DNA of 64,000 bases, taken from positions 584,103 through 648,102 of the forward strand of contig NZ_JAGYPF010000002.1 of NCBI RefSeq assembly GCF_018343535.1. Direction: 5' to 3'. The notes beneath the pieces are model-generated. The model saw nothing but the letters and a program-made list of their open reading frames with translations, did not search any database and was not told the origin of the DNA. The translations under genes were made by a program, and so were the position numbers. This stretch comes from Neobacillus rhizophilus. GTDB lineage: Bacteria > Bacillota > Bacilli > Bacillales > Cytobacillaceae. Positions 7,467-16,429 of this stretch are shown here, piece after piece; the first letter of the stretch is position 1; the number at the start of each line of letters is the position of its first letter.

Positions 7467-9662
7467 ATGAAGGAAACAGCCCATATAGAGATTAGTGGGA
7501 TGTATTGCGCCGCTTGCGCCGCCAGAATCGAAAAAGTTGTCTCCAAAATAGACGGGGTTGAGGAAGTGCAAGTCAATCTGACAACGGAAAAGGGGCGCGT
7601 TATATTTAGCAAGAATCGGACAAGCATTCAGGAAATTATTAATAGAATCATTAAAATTGGCTATGATGCAAAAATTGACCGGCAGAATCATTTACAGTCC
7701 GAGCTCGAGAAACGGAAAGAAATGACGGTTCTTAAGCGGCATTTTTTTGTCTCGGCCTTGCTTACGATCCCTTTAGCGTGGGCGATGTTTGCCCACTTTA
7801 CATGGGTTTCTTTTATCAAAGTGCCAGAGCTTTTTCTTCAGCCCCTCTTCCAATTTGCTTTTACTATTCCTATTCAATTTGTCATCGGGTTCAAATTTTA
7901 CGAAAGGGCATGGAAAGCGCTGAAAAGCGGCAGTGCGAATATGGATGTTTTAGTGGTGTTAAGTACATCGGCCGCCTTTTTTTACAGCCATTATTTAACG
8001 TTCACGCATTTAAATGCTACAGAACATCCAGTGTTGTATTATGAAACAAGTGCTTTTATCATTACATTTATTTTATTAGGAAAATTTCTTGAAGCTAGAA
8101 CCAAAATGAGGACCACACAGGCAATCAAGAAGCTTTACCAATTGCAGACGAAAACCGCCACGTTGTTTTTGAATGGAAAGGAATCTCTATCCCCTGTGGA
8201 CCAGTTGTCTCCGGGGCATGTGATTATCGTGAAATCAGGTGAAAAGATCCCGATTGACGGGCAGGTGATTGAAGGGAACTCGATGGTTGACGAGTCTTTG
8301 TTAACAGGCGAAAGCATCCCTGTTGAAAAAAGCAACGGCCAAGATGTTTATGCCGGGACCATCAATCAGAACGGCACTTTAAAAATAAAGGTAACAAAAC
8401 GGGATTCTGAGACGACGTTGTCGCAAATCATTCGGGTTGTCGAGGAGGCGCAAGGATCCAAGGCGCCAATTCAGCATATCGCCGATAAAGTGACCGGCAT
8501 TTTCGTTCCGATTATTATTATCATTGCGTTAATTACGTTTGTGCTGTGGTATTGGATGCTTCAGCCGGGGGTTTTAAGCGAGGCGCTTGAGAAGATGATA
8601 GCCGTGTTAATTATCGCCTGCCCCTGTGCACTTGGACTGGCGACGCCTACTTCTGTCATGGTCGGCAGTGGACGAGCCGCCCAGTCGGGGATTCTTTTTA
8701 AAGAAGGAAAGTTTCTTGAATTACTAGGGAAGAGCACCACTGTTATATTGGATAAAACCGGTACGCTCACGAAAGGAGAGCCGCACGTAACGGATGTGTA
8801 TGTTGAGCATTTTAGCGAGGAGGAGTTCTTTGCCATCGTCGGCGCTGTGGAAATGGCTTCGGGGCACCCGATTGCAAAAGCCGTGGTAAGGGAAGCCAAG
8901 AAAAGAGGGTCCATTTTTCCAAAGGCAAGCGGGGCAGTAGCCTTCCCGGGCTATGGGATAAAGGCGTTTGTGGATGGAAAAGAAGTGTTGATTGCGAATC
9001 CAAGTTATTTTTTGAAAAATAAACTTTTCATCCCAGTTAGAGCAGGCAGAGAGATTGCCAGGCTTGAACAAGAAAGGAAGACGGTAATGGCGGTTGCGAT
9101 TCAGAACCGCTTTGCCGGAATGATAGCCGTTGCCGATGAGGTAAAACCTGCCTCCAAAGCTGTGGTTGCCGACTTGAAAGGGATGGGACTGGAAGTCATC
9201 ATGCTGACAGGAGACAACCTTGAGACCGCTAAGGCGATTGCGAAAAAGACCGGAATATCAAAGGTGAAAGCAACCGTCACACCGCAGGAAAAGGCGGAAA
9301 TCATCCGCTCACTGCAGAAGGTAGGAAAGAAGGTGGTTATGGTCGGGGATGGAATGAATGATGCCCCGGCCTTAACTGTTGCCGATGTCGGCATCGCCAT
9401 AGGGACCGGCTCCGACCTCGCCATCGAATCCGGCGACATTACCGTCATCAAAGGAGATTTGAGCAAGGTGGTCGAGGCTATCCAAATCAGCAAAGCCACC
9501 ATGACCAACATCAAACAAAACTTCCTCTGGGCCTTCCTATACAACATCATCAGCATCCCATTCGCCATGTTCGGCCTCCTAGCCCCATGGCTTGCCGGCG
9601 CCGTCATGGCCTTCAGCTCCGTCTCAGTAGTCCTAAACGCCCTTCGATTAAATAGAACGTGA
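7467..9662 (+). CDS. copA: Copper-translocating P1B-type ATPase
   Basis: 731 aa. One N-terminal HMA domain with CAAC (Cys14/Cys17), eight predicted helices, actuator loop (DESLLTGES), transmembrane CPC (385-387), phosphorylation motif DKTGTLT (Asp429), TGDN and hinge GDGMNDAPAL. This is a cytoplasmic Cu(I) exporter. B. subtilis CopA has two HMA domains, so this copy is one domain short. An in-frame TAG six bases upstream fixes ATG 7467 as the earliest start, with only a poorly spaced GAGG. No csoR or copZ is adjacent. The stop TGA is shared with a hairpin repeat, and 51 of the last 60 codons end in C or A against 30 of the first 60. Confidence 0.95.
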   Translation: MKETAHIEISGMYCAACAARIEKVVSKIDGVEEVQVNLTTEKGRVIFSKNRTSIQEIINRIIKIGYDAKIDRQNHLQSELEKRKEMTVLKRHFFVSALLTIPLAWAMFAHFTWVSFIKVPELFLQPLFQFAFTIPIQFVIGFKFYERAWKALKSGSANMDVLVVLSTSAAFFYSHYLTFTHLNATEHPVLYYETSAFIITFILLGKFLEARTKMRTTQAIKKLYQLQTKTATLFLNGKESLSPVDQLSPGHVIIVKSGEKIPIDGQVIEGNSMVDESLLTGESIPVEKSNGQDVYAGTINQNGTLKIKVTKRDSETTLSQIIRVVEEAQGSKAPIQHIADKVTGIFVPIIIIIALITFVLWYWMLQPGVLSEALEKMIAVLIIACPCALGLATPTSVMVGSGRAAQSGILFKEGKFLELLGKSTTVILDKTGTLTKGEPHVTDVYVEHFSEEEFFAIVGAVEMASGHPIAKAVVREAKKRGSIFPKASGAVAFPGYGIKAFVDGKEVLIANPSYFLKNKLFIPVRAGREIARLEQERKTVMAVAIQNRFAGMIAVADEVKPASKAVVADLKGMGLEVIMLTGDNLETAKAIAKKTGISKVKATVTPQEKAEIIRSLQKVGKKVVMVGDGMNDAPALTVADVGIAIGTGSDLAIESGDITVIKGDLSKVVEAIQISKATMTNIKQNFLWAFLYNIISIPFAMFGLLAPWLAGAVMAFSSVSVVLNALRLNRT

Positions 9663-9746
9663 TGCATGGGGACGGTTCTCATGCATCATTTTCAGTGTTT
9701 TCCCAATGATACATGGTGATGCACATGGTCGGTTCTTATGCCTCAA
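9660..9746. repeat. Hairpin repeat overlapping the copA stop, plus a decayed copy
   Basis: TGATGCA-core-TGCATCA with core 9668-9679; both arms carry the T/A variant that keeps them complementary. A degenerate copy (CATGGTCGGTTCTTATG) lies at 9724-9740. Confidence 0.88.
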
Positions 9747-9750
9747 TTAC

Positions 9751-9790
9751 AAAAGCAGCTTGCCTCCGTAACGGGCAAGCTGCTTTGTTT
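9751..9790 (+). terminator. Intrinsic terminator
   Basis: AAAGCAGCTTGCC pairs with GGGCAAGCTGCTTT around a short loop, followed by TGTTTATTA. It probably ends the copA transcript. Confidence 0.88.
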
Positions 9791-10020
9791 ATTACATAAA
9801 AATGATGTTATTTTTTATTGGCTTGGCGTCCGCTCTTTTTCTGGCTTTGTGAACTTGTGTTTCCGATTTGATATTCATTACCTAATTCAATGTCATTCCT
9901 TTTATCGTGTTTCTCAATTTGTTCTCTCGTTTGATCCCGTTGCATTCCTTGACTAGACACGATTCATTCCATCTCGCTTTCCAATTAGTCTGTTTAAATT
10001 CGCAAAATAAGGCATGAGAA

Positions 10021-10056
10021 AAAGGGGGTACTGAAGCAAATCAGTATCCCTTTTTT
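10021..10056 (+). terminator. Orphan intrinsic terminator
   Basis: AAAGGGGGTACTGA pairs with TCAGTATCCCTTTTTT; no gene precedes it on this strand for 350 bases. Confidence 0.82.
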
Positions 10057-10157
10057 GTGGAATATACAGAAGAAATCCTGGGTTGGGTCTGTTCCGAAGA
10101 CTTTTCTGATCTCACACAACTATTATTATGTACTCATCCGCAATTTTATATTAGGTC

Positions 10158-10180
10158 ATGGGGACGGTTCTCGTGGCTCA
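10158..10180. repeat. Hairpin repeat, solo forward copy
   Basis: Core GGGGACGGTTCT at 10160-10171 with a TCATG left and CGTGGCTCA right arm. Confidence 0.85.
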
Positions 10181-10185
10181 CTCTT

Positions 10186-10225
10186 GAAAGCAGCTTGGTT
10201 ACATCGCAGGCAGGTTGCTTTTTTC
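10186..10225 (+). terminator. Orphan terminator-like hairpin
   Basis: AAAGCAGCTTG can pair, with mismatch, to CAGGTTGCTTT, followed by TTTT; it directly follows a dispersed repeat. Confidence 0.6.
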
Positions 10226-10531
10226 CACAAAGGAAACTCGAAAAATTGCTATACAAATTCCAACATTAATTTTAGACAGTTTTTAAAGAAAAGCCCTACA
10301 TCACAATCATGAAGGATTTTGGTGAAAAATGTTTCATTATGGAAGTCTAAAGAAAAAGCATTCTCTATTTCCCAAGCAATTTTCGACGAGTTTTTCAATT
10401 GCATTCAAGGGAAAATGTGATCTCAACGGGGTTTTTGAGGGATTCAACCAAACGATTGGCGGAATAGAAAAACGGGAAACCTGTAAAAGATAGGTTAGAT
10501 TTCATTAGGCAGCTTCATTTGAACCTGCCAT

Positions 10532-10562
10532 TTTGAGACACAAGAACCGTCCCCATGCATCA
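10532..10562. repeat. Hairpin repeat, solo inverted copy
   Basis: TTGAGACACA-AGAACCGTCCCC-ATGCATCAA, core 10543-10554, upstream of the LysR gene. Confidence 0.88.
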
Positions 10563-10608
10563 ATTTGTGGTAAACTATATAATATTTTAAATTTATGTAA
10601 GGTGTTTG

Positions 10609-11520
10609 ATGTGCTTGGAGTTTAAACAGTTGGAGTGTTTTATTGAGGTTACACGGACGGGGAGTTTTACGACGGCGGCGGAGAATTTGTTTATTACGCA
10701 GCCGGCCCTTAGCAGGATTATTAAGTCGTTGGAGGATGAACTGGGGACGCCGCTGTTCATTCGGACGAGGAAAAAGCTGGAGCTGACGGATGCGGGGCGG
10801 GTTCTCGTTAAACATGCATTAAAAGTCGAGGAGCAGCTGCAACTATTGAGCGACGAGCTAGATACTGTGCTTAAGTTAAAAACACGGCATGTCCGCATCG
10901 GGCTTCCAACAATCACTAATTCGATTTTTTTCTCGCAGCTGATTGCATCGTTCCATCGGGAATATCCCGAGGTGACCTTCCAGTTGGAAGAGGACGGGTC
11001 GAAACGAATTGAAGAGAAGATTATCAATGATTTACTCGATTTTGGGGTCGTCGTTCTTTCTGAGGAAAATGACCTTCTAGACAAATATATGTTTGTAAAA
11101 GAAAAACTGAAACTGGTTGTTCCTCCGTCACATCGTCTGGTAGGGAAAAAAGAAGTGTCACTGCACGAGCTTAAAGAAGAAAGCTTTATCATGTTCAACA
11201 AGGATTTTGAGCTGCGAAATCTCGTCATTACGGCCTGCAGGCAGGCGGGATTTCAACCGACGATTATTTCTGAAACCTCACAGTTGGATTTTATTCAGGA
11301 ATTGGTTGCGTATAATATCGGGATTACGTTACTGCCGGAGAGCACTTGTTTGGAATTGAAAAATGATTTTAAAACCATACCCGTCACCAATCCGACCATA
11401 GAATGGAATCTGGCGCTGATTTGGAAAAAGGATGAACACCTATCCAAGGTTGCCAAAGAATTTATCCGTTTTGCGAGGGTAAAACTGTCGAAGGAAAATC
11501 CCTCCACTGGCAATTATTAG
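10609..11520 (+). CDS. LysR-family transcriptional regulator
   Basis: A 303-aa regulator. The N-terminal winged helix-turn-helix is clear (FIEVTRTGSFTTAAENLFITQPALSRIIKSLEDELGTPLF), followed by a linker helix and a periplasmic-binding-protein-like effector domain (HVRIGLPTITNSIFFSQLI...). ATG 10609 follows AAGG by six bases; a TTG one codon earlier is less likely. Target and effector cannot be deduced; no divergent gene is present. CysL/CitR-like metabolism regulators have this architecture. Confidence 0.9.
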   Translation: MCLEFKQLECFIEVTRTGSFTTAAENLFITQPALSRIIKSLEDELGTPLFIRTRKKLELTDAGRVLVKHALKVEEQLQLLSDELDTVLKLKTRHVRIGLPTITNSIFFSQLIASFHREYPEVTFQLEEDGSKRIEEKIINDLLDFGVVVLSEENDLLDKYMFVKEKLKLVVPPSHRLVGKKEVSLHELKEESFIMFNKDFELRNLVITACRQAGFQPTIISETSQLDFIQELVAYNIGITLLPESTCLELKNDFKTIPVTNPTIEWNLALIWKKDEHLSKVAKEFIRFARVKLSKENPSTGNY

Positions 11521-11555
11521 AAAGCTTCCTCTTGTAAAAGGGGAAGCTTTTTTTG
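11520..11555 (+). terminator. Intrinsic terminator after the LysR gene
   Basis: AAAGCTTCC pairs with GGAAGCTTT, followed by seven T. Confidence 0.92.
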
Positions 11556-11722
11556 GTTCTACCTGACAGGAAGCGCCTTCATACGATTTTGTTATGAACA
11601 CCATGTTCTATCGGCATTGTATATTACCACAGTGGCCGTATTATAATTTTCATGTCAAAAAATTTAATGCCAACAATGAGGCAACCGCTTCGAAAGGCAT
11701 TTTTATATATAGGGTGATGGAA

Positions 11723-12238
11723 ATGCAAGCAAAGAAAGTGAAAGAAACACGTGTTGTACAAACCGACCAAGTGCTTATTAACGATTTAAACAACTATCAT
11801 ACATTGTTCGGCGGCGTTCTAATGAAGAAAATGGACGCCTGTGCGGTGCTTTCAGCCCGCAGGCATACACGGATCAAGGAATGTGTGACGGCATCAACTG
11901 ACTCCGTCAATTTCATCGAACCAATCCGCGTCAGTGATTCGGTCTGCATCGAATCCTTTGTCAGCTATACAGGAAAAAGATCGATGGAGATTTTCTGCAA
12001 GGTGGTTGCCGAAGACCTTGAAACGGGTAACCGTAGAATTGCGGCTACGGCGTTCTTTACGTTTGTTCCTTTAGATGAAAATAAACGGCCAATCGAAGTG
12101 CCGGCGGTGATTCCGGAGACTGAGGAAGAGAAGTTTCTGTTTGAAACAGGCAAAGAACGCGAACAAATCCGCAAGCTGAAAAGGCAGCAAAACAAAGAAC
12201 TCGTGTCTAAATTGACAGTAGATAAGCCATGGGATTAA
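11723..12238 (+). CDS. Acyl-CoA thioesterase, hotdog fold (YkhA-like)
   Basis: A 171-aa single hotdog domain. The N-terminal DLNNYHTLFGGVLMKKMDACA block (Asn/His and the Asp of the active-site helix) and DSVNFIEPIRVSD are typical of acyl-CoA hydrolases that act as hexamers on medium to long acyl-CoA. A charged C-terminal helix (EREQIRKLKRQQNKEL) follows. I chose ATG 11723, placed two to four bases after AGGGTGATGG; an in-frame extension to 11594 reads through low-complexity sequence and lacks an RBS. Confidence 0.88.
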   Translation: MQAKKVKETRVVQTDQVLINDLNNYHTLFGGVLMKKMDACAVLSARRHTRIKECVTASTDSVNFIEPIRVSDSVCIESFVSYTGKRSMEIFCKVVAEDLETGNRRIAATAFFTFVPLDENKRPIEVPAVIPETEEEKFLFETGKEREQIRKLKRQQNKELVSKLTVDKPWD

Positions 12239-12267
12239 TTTAATACGAATCAAGGGGGAGAAATAGC

Positions 12268-12630
12268 ATGGTCATTGTTTCTAGCTATAACGAATTGAAA
12301 AATGTACAAACAGCTATTGAAAAATTAAATGCATCGATTTATCAAAAATTTATTAATATCATTAAACTGACTCGTCAATTCCATTATGGATATCAATATA
12401 TGGGCTCATTAATCATGGACGAAGATCCAAATCAATTCCAGCCAATGTCCCAAGATGATTACGTCTTATCAGTTTACAAAAAGGAAATCGATAAACTCAA
12501 AACAGACAACAAATTCCTAGACTTAAAACAACTCCTAAAAAGCCACCAACAATTAGGCTACGTAAACATAAGCAAACTAGCCCTAGGAGAAAACCCACAA
12601 GCCCTAGTCGGCCCAATGGTCCTGCGCTAA
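12268..12630 (+). CDS. Conserved-looking hypothetical protein, 120 aa
   Basis: No family recognised. Predicted soluble and mainly helical, with a KFINIIKLTRQFHYGYQY aromatic patch and a QSxDDY-like acidic stretch in the middle. AGGGGGAG precedes ATG by seven bases and it follows the thioesterase by 29 bases, so the two may be cotranscribed. The last 41 codons contain no T-ending codon and only two G-ending codons (ATG, CTG), while 18 of the first 40 end in T; this abrupt change abuts a hairpin repeat. Confidence 0.75.
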   Translation: MVIVSSYNELKNVQTAIEKLNASIYQKFINIIKLTRQFHYGYQYMGSLIMDEDPNQFQPMSQDDYVLSVYKKEIDKLKTDNKFLDLKQLLKSHQQLGYVNISKLALGENPQALVGPMVLR

Positions 12631-12632
12631 GT

Positions 12633-12656
12633 GATGCATGAGGACGGTTCTCGCGT
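12633..12656. repeat. Hairpin repeat, forward copy
   Basis: TGATGCATGAGGACGGTTCTC, core variant GAGGACGGTTCT at 12640-12651, starting three bases after a stop codon. Confidence 0.85.
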
Positions 12657-12699
12657 CCCACGTCCCACCTAGCACATCCCGCAATTGAAAAAATCATCT

Positions 12700-12738
12700 T
12701 AAACTCCTTCAGCCTTTGGGCTGGGGGAGTTTTTTTTC
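12700..12738 (+). terminator. Intrinsic terminator
   Basis: AACTCCTTCAGCC, loop TTTG, GGCTGGGGGAGTT, then eight T. Confidence 0.93.
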
Positions 12739-12749
12739 GTCCACCACTT

Positions 12750-12779
12750 TGACACACAATAACCGTCCCCATGCCTCAT
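12750..12779. repeat. Hairpin repeat, inverted copy
   Basis: TTGACACACAATAACCGTCCCC-ATGCCTCA with core ATAACCGTCCCC at 12759-12770 (one substitution in the core). Confidence 0.82.
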
Positions 12780-12905
12780 TCCCTCTAGGTCTGAGGTCTT
12801 AGTTACAATTACAGCAGCTGCCCGAGGTTAATGGAGGGTTGGAAACCCTATAATAAAAAAGGTAAATACATCCAAATATATCTGAGTATAAAGGGGAAGA
12901 GGAGT

Positions 12906-15900
12906 TTGAAATCGTGGATTAGGTTTTCGTTAAAGAATGCAGGGGTTATTTTTATCGCCATGTTGATGGTGATTGCTGGGGGGATTTATTCCATCAAGAC
13001 GATGAAGATGGAGTCGATGCCGAATGTTGATATTCCATATATCATTGTCCAGGTTCCGTATGTCGGCGCTACTCCGGAGCAAGGATTAGAGGATATAGGA
13101 AAGCCGCTGGAAGAAACGCTGTCGGGAATTAAGAAGCTTGATAACTTATATATCGAAGCTCACAGTAATGTGGTTGTCGGAGTTCTGGAGTTTGAGATGA
13201 GCAAGGATATGGATGAAGCGGAGAAGGAAGTCACGACCGCAGCCTCAACCATCAAGCTGCCTGCCGGTGCAGAAAAACCGGAAATTCTAAAGGATGGTCC
13301 TTCCGCCATGCCGGTCTTCACCTTTGCGCTGTCGTCGGAAACCGCCAATCAATCCGACCTGACGCAATATATCAACGATCGGATCAAGCCGGCATTGACC
13401 GGAATTGACGGAGCAGGCTCAATCGATATTTCCGGTGAAACCGAAAAGGAAGTCGCCATCAAGCTCGATCCGGAAAAAATGAAGCAGCACAGTGTGACCT
13501 ATGAAACGGTCAAGCAAACACTGCAGTCCCACCATTTTTCATTCCCGGCTGGGCAGGTCAATATCAATGAAAAAACATTCAACGTGCAGGCCGATTTTAA
13601 GCTTGATTCGGTTGAGGATGTTAAATCAATTCAAGTCTTAGCACAAGGGCCAACGGGCACGATTGAAAAACTGCAACTGGCCGACATTGCTGACGTTTCT
13701 TACACAAACAAACAAGAAATGGTGTATACCCGTCTCAACGAAAAGCCAGCGGTCCTTGTGGAAATGAAGGCACTGCCTGGCGCTAATACTGTTGAAGTCG
13801 TTTCACAGGCAAAGGATAAGCTTGATGCACTGGATCTTCCCGCTGGCTACACCTTAACGAAATTATATGATACGTCAAAAGAAGTGAAAACATCCGTCGA
13901 TGGCATGCTTCGTGAGGTATTGCTGGGAACATTGTTCGCTGTGATTGTCACTTTTCTTTTCCTGCGTAACATCAGGGCAACGCTGGTGGCCGTGCTTTCC
14001 ATCCCGCTGTCCATCCTGGCCTCGATGATTACGCTGAAATATTTTGATTATAGCCTAAACATGATGACACTCGCGGGAATCGCCGTGGCAGTCGGCCGCG
14101 TCATTGACGACTCGATTGTGGTCATCGAAAATGTGTACCGCCGCACATTAACAAGCCCGAACCGAAATGAAAAGCTGGTGCTGACAGCAGCAAAGGAAGT
14201 GGGCGGAGCCATCACTTCTTCAACGCTGACAACGATTGCCGTCTTTGGCCCGCTTTCCTTTGTACCTGGAATCATCGGCCGGTTCTTTGCCCCGTTCGGT
14301 ATTACGGTCATCGTGGCACTCGCGTTCTCACTGATTGTTTCATTAACCGTCGTGCCGCTGTTGGCAAAATTATTTTTACTTGGAATCAAACACAAAGAGG
14401 TCAAGGAATCCATTTTTGAAAAAGCCTATCGACATACGCTTGCATGGGTGTTAAATAAACGGGCAGTCACCATTATTCTGGCTGTTGTCCTGTTTGCAGG
14501 GTCACTCGTCTTGGTTCCGCTGATTCCAAAGAACTTCCTGCCGCAGGAAAAAGCGGTATCGTACCGTCTGACAGGCGATTTACCTGCTGGAATTTCGCTG
14601 GAAAAATCAAACCAAATAGCTGTGAAGATGGAAGAAATCCTTAAGCAGGAAAAACAGGTGAAACATGTCCAAACTGTTGTAAATGGTGAATACATTCGCT
14701 TATCAATTGATCTGAAGGATAACACTACAAAAAATCAAACAACTGATTTTGAGAAAAATGTCAGGGATGAAGTTGAAAAACTGGACCCTCAAATGCTAGT
14801 AGCGCTTAGTCCCGTTGGCCTTGTTGGAACAAGCGGTTTGGCGTTAATGGTCGAGGGCGGGAATGCCAAGGATTTAGAGAAGGCTGGAAAAATGATCACA
14901 GAAAAACTGAAAGGTATCGATGGGCTGGAAAATGTCGAATCCAACCTTTCTGGAGTGAAGGAACAGCTGCAGCTGGAAATTGATGATAAAAAAGCTGCTG
15001 AAAAAGGGTTAAACCCAATTATGGTGGCGGGCTACGTGAGAGAGTTGATTTCCGGAGACACGGTCGCTAACATGCAGGTGGAGGGGAAAACCACAAGCAT
15101 TCACTTGTCATTAGCAGGGGATTCGTTAGACTCCATTGATAAGATTATGAGCCAAAGCATGGAGAATCCAATGGGACAGCAGGTCACCCTTTCCGAAGTG
15201 GCAACATTGAAAAAGGCACCAAGTCCGTCGGCGTTATACCGGTTGAATCAGCAGCAATATGTGCAGGTGACGGGCCGTATCACGACTGATAATGCGTCGG
15301 GTGTGCAGGCTGAGGTCGATAAACGGATGGCCGAGTTGGATTTACCGGCAGGGATCACCTATCATTCAGAAGGTCAGGCGCAGGCGATGAATGAAGGCTT
15401 TACGAATATGATGATTGCCATGGCAGTCGCTGTTGTACTGGTGTTTATCGTGATGCTTGTTGCATTTGGCAACACGTTAATGCCCGTTGCGATTCTCTCG
15501 TCGCTGCCATTTTTATTCTCCGGTGGATTGCTGGGATTGTATTTGACGAACCAGGCACTAGGAATGCCGGCTTTAGTTGGATTTTTAATGTTAATCGGAA
15601 TCGTGGTCACCAATGCAATTGTGTTGATGGACCGGGTGAAGCAAAATGAACAGAAGGGCATGGAGTTAAAAGCCGCGCTGCTTGAGGCCGGAAAAACACG
15701 CCTACGTCCCATCCTGATGACGGCACTCGCGACAATCGGCGCCCTATTGCCATTAGCCCTATCCAACGAAGGTGGACTTATCTCCAAATCACTCGCCATC
15801 GTCGTCATATCAGGCTTACTAACATCCACCCTACTCACACTCGTCATCGTCCCAACCATGTACCATCTACTAAGTGGTGCACGGGGACGGTTCTTGCGCA

Positions 15901-15965
15901 TCATTGCCAAGGGTGAAAAACGAAACACGGGGACGGTTCTTGCGTTTCATCAGCAAAAACAGTAA
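12906..15965 (+). CDS. RND-family efflux transporter permease (SwrC/AcrB-like) with a repeat-derived tail
   Basis: About 1019 aa. It has the RND layout: N-terminal helix, extracellular porter domain, helices 2-6 with the proton-relay region (GIAVAVGRVIDDSIVVIENVYRR), second porter domain, helices 7-12 (VGFLMLIGIVVTNAIVLMDRV). In Gram-positives the SwrC/YerP group exports lipopeptides or other amphiphiles by proton antiport. TTG 12906 matches the family N-terminus (KSWIRFSLKNAGVI) with GGGG nine bases upstream; an ATG at 12831 adds 25 unlikely residues. The last 30 residues come from two tandem hairpin repeats. No adaptor gene is adjacent. Confidence 0.92.
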   Translation: MKSWIRFSLKNAGVIFIAMLMVIAGGIYSIKTMKMESMPNVDIPYIIVQVPYVGATPEQGLEDIGKPLEETLSGIKKLDNLYIEAHSNVVVGVLEFEMSKDMDEAEKEVTTAASTIKLPAGAEKPEILKDGPSAMPVFTFALSSETANQSDLTQYINDRIKPALTGIDGAGSIDISGETEKEVAIKLDPEKMKQHSVTYETVKQTLQSHHFSFPAGQVNINEKTFNVQADFKLDSVEDVKSIQVLAQGPTGTIEKLQLADIADVSYTNKQEMVYTRLNEKPAVLVEMKALPGANTVEVVSQAKDKLDALDLPAGYTLTKLYDTSKEVKTSVDGMLREVLLGTLFAVIVTFLFLRNIRATLVAVLSIPLSILASMITLKYFDYSLNMMTLAGIAVAVGRVIDDSIVVIENVYRRTLTSPNRNEKLVLTAAKEVGGAITSSTLTTIAVFGPLSFVPGIIGRFFAPFGITVIVALAFSLIVSLTVVPLLAKLFLLGIKHKEVKESIFEKAYRHTLAWVLNKRAVTIILAVVLFAGSLVLVPLIPKNFLPQEKAVSYRLTGDLPAGISLEKSNQIAVKMEEILKQEKQVKHVQTVVNGEYIRLSIDLKDNTTKNQTTDFEKNVRDEVEKLDPQMLVALSPVGLVGTSGLALMVEGGNAKDLEKAGKMITEKLKGIDGLENVESNLSGVKEQLQLEIDDKKAAEKGLNPIMVAGYVRELISGDTVANMQVEGKTTSIHLSLAGDSLDSIDKIMSQSMENPMGQQVTLSEVATLKKAPSPSALYRLNQQQYVQVTGRITTDNASGVQAEVDKRMAELDLPAGITYHSEGQAQAMNEGFTNMMIAMAVAVVLVFIVMLVAFGNTLMPVAILSSLPFLFSGGLLGLYLTNQALGMPALVGFLMLIGIVVTNAIVLMDRVKQNEQKGMELKAALLEAGKTRLRPILMTALATIGALLPLALSNEGGLISKSLAIVVISGLLTSTLLTLVIVPTMYHLLSGARGRFLRIIAKGEKRNTGTVLAFHQQKQ
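15876..15952. repeat. Two tandem hairpin repeats inside the RND gene's 3' end
   Basis: Cores GGGGACGGTTCT at 15883-15894 and 15929-15940, 46 bp apart; both translated as the protein's tail. Confidence 0.9.
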
Positions 15966-16041
15966 AAAAAAGCCCGACTATCTATCAAAGGAAACGGACG
16001 AAATCTCTTTCTAATAGGTTGTCTTTATTGATGGTGCCAAT

Positions 16042-16089
16042 AAAAAATGCACATGCGGTTTGCATCCCAAATCTCATGTGCATTTTTTG
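16042..16089 (+). terminator. Bidirectional terminator between convergent genes
   Basis: AAAAAATGCACATG pairs with CATGTGCATTTTTT; loop of 19 bases. It separates the RND gene from the minus-strand hypothetical. Confidence 0.88.
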
Positions 16090-16111
16090 TTACATTAGGG
16101 TTTACAGCTGT

Positions 16112-16429
16112 TTATTTCTTTTCGACTTTTACTAACCCTTTTCCGAAATTATGCTTATCAAAATAGCAAATGACCGTATCGTGAACTTGAACCCTTTCAC
16201 CCTCGATGATTTTATCCGCAGAAAATTCGATTTTCGTCCCGTCGGTACCCTTACCGTAGTATTGCTCACCTTTAATATCGGTAATTTCGTATTCTATTGT
16301 AGTGAACCCCGAGGAATCGCTGCTTTCCGTTGTCGTATTGTTCACAGGAGAAGGTGTATTATTTTTCAGCAAAACCATTGCCAATAAAACTGATAAAAGA
16401 ATAACCAAGATAATTAGTCTTTTGAACAT
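16112..16429 (-). CDS. Hypothetical membrane-anchored protein, 105 aa
   Basis: One N-terminal membrane helix (LIILVILLSVLLAMVLL), a Ser/Thr/Asn linker, then a small beta-rich extracellular domain (IEYEITDIKGEQYYGKGTDGTKIEFSADKI...GERVQVHDTVICYFDK) that could be an OB- or SH3-like barrel. ATG 16429 follows GGGGG by nine bases and is preferred over an ATG five codons upstream. Family not recognised. It is transcribed away from larB. Confidence 0.75.
   Translation of the reverse strand: MFKRLIILVILLSVLLAMVLLKNNTPSPVNNTTTESSDSSGFTTIEYEITDIKGEQYYGKGTDGTKIEFSADKIIEGERVQVHDTVICYFDKHNFGKGLVKVEKK

Larger units (their letters stand above)
9791..10608. other. Gene-free interval with orphan terminators
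   Basis: No convincing coding sequence. It contains two further terminator-like hairpins (10021-10056 and 10186-10225), two dispersed repeats (cores 10160-10171 and 10543-10554) and AT-rich filler. Terminators without an upstream gene suggest that one or more genes were lost here. A TATAAT at 10578-10583 lies 26 bases before the LysR start and may be its -10 box. Confidence 0.6.

Noticed and set aside
10240..10520. Degenerate transposase on the minus strand
   Set aside because: A few protein-like stretches (FFTKILHDCDVGLFFK) appear but are broken by stops and lack catalytic motifs, so no mobile element is claimed.
11594..11722. N-terminal extension of the thioesterase
   Set aside because: No ribosome site and no hotdog similarity; the start at 11723 has a well-placed site.
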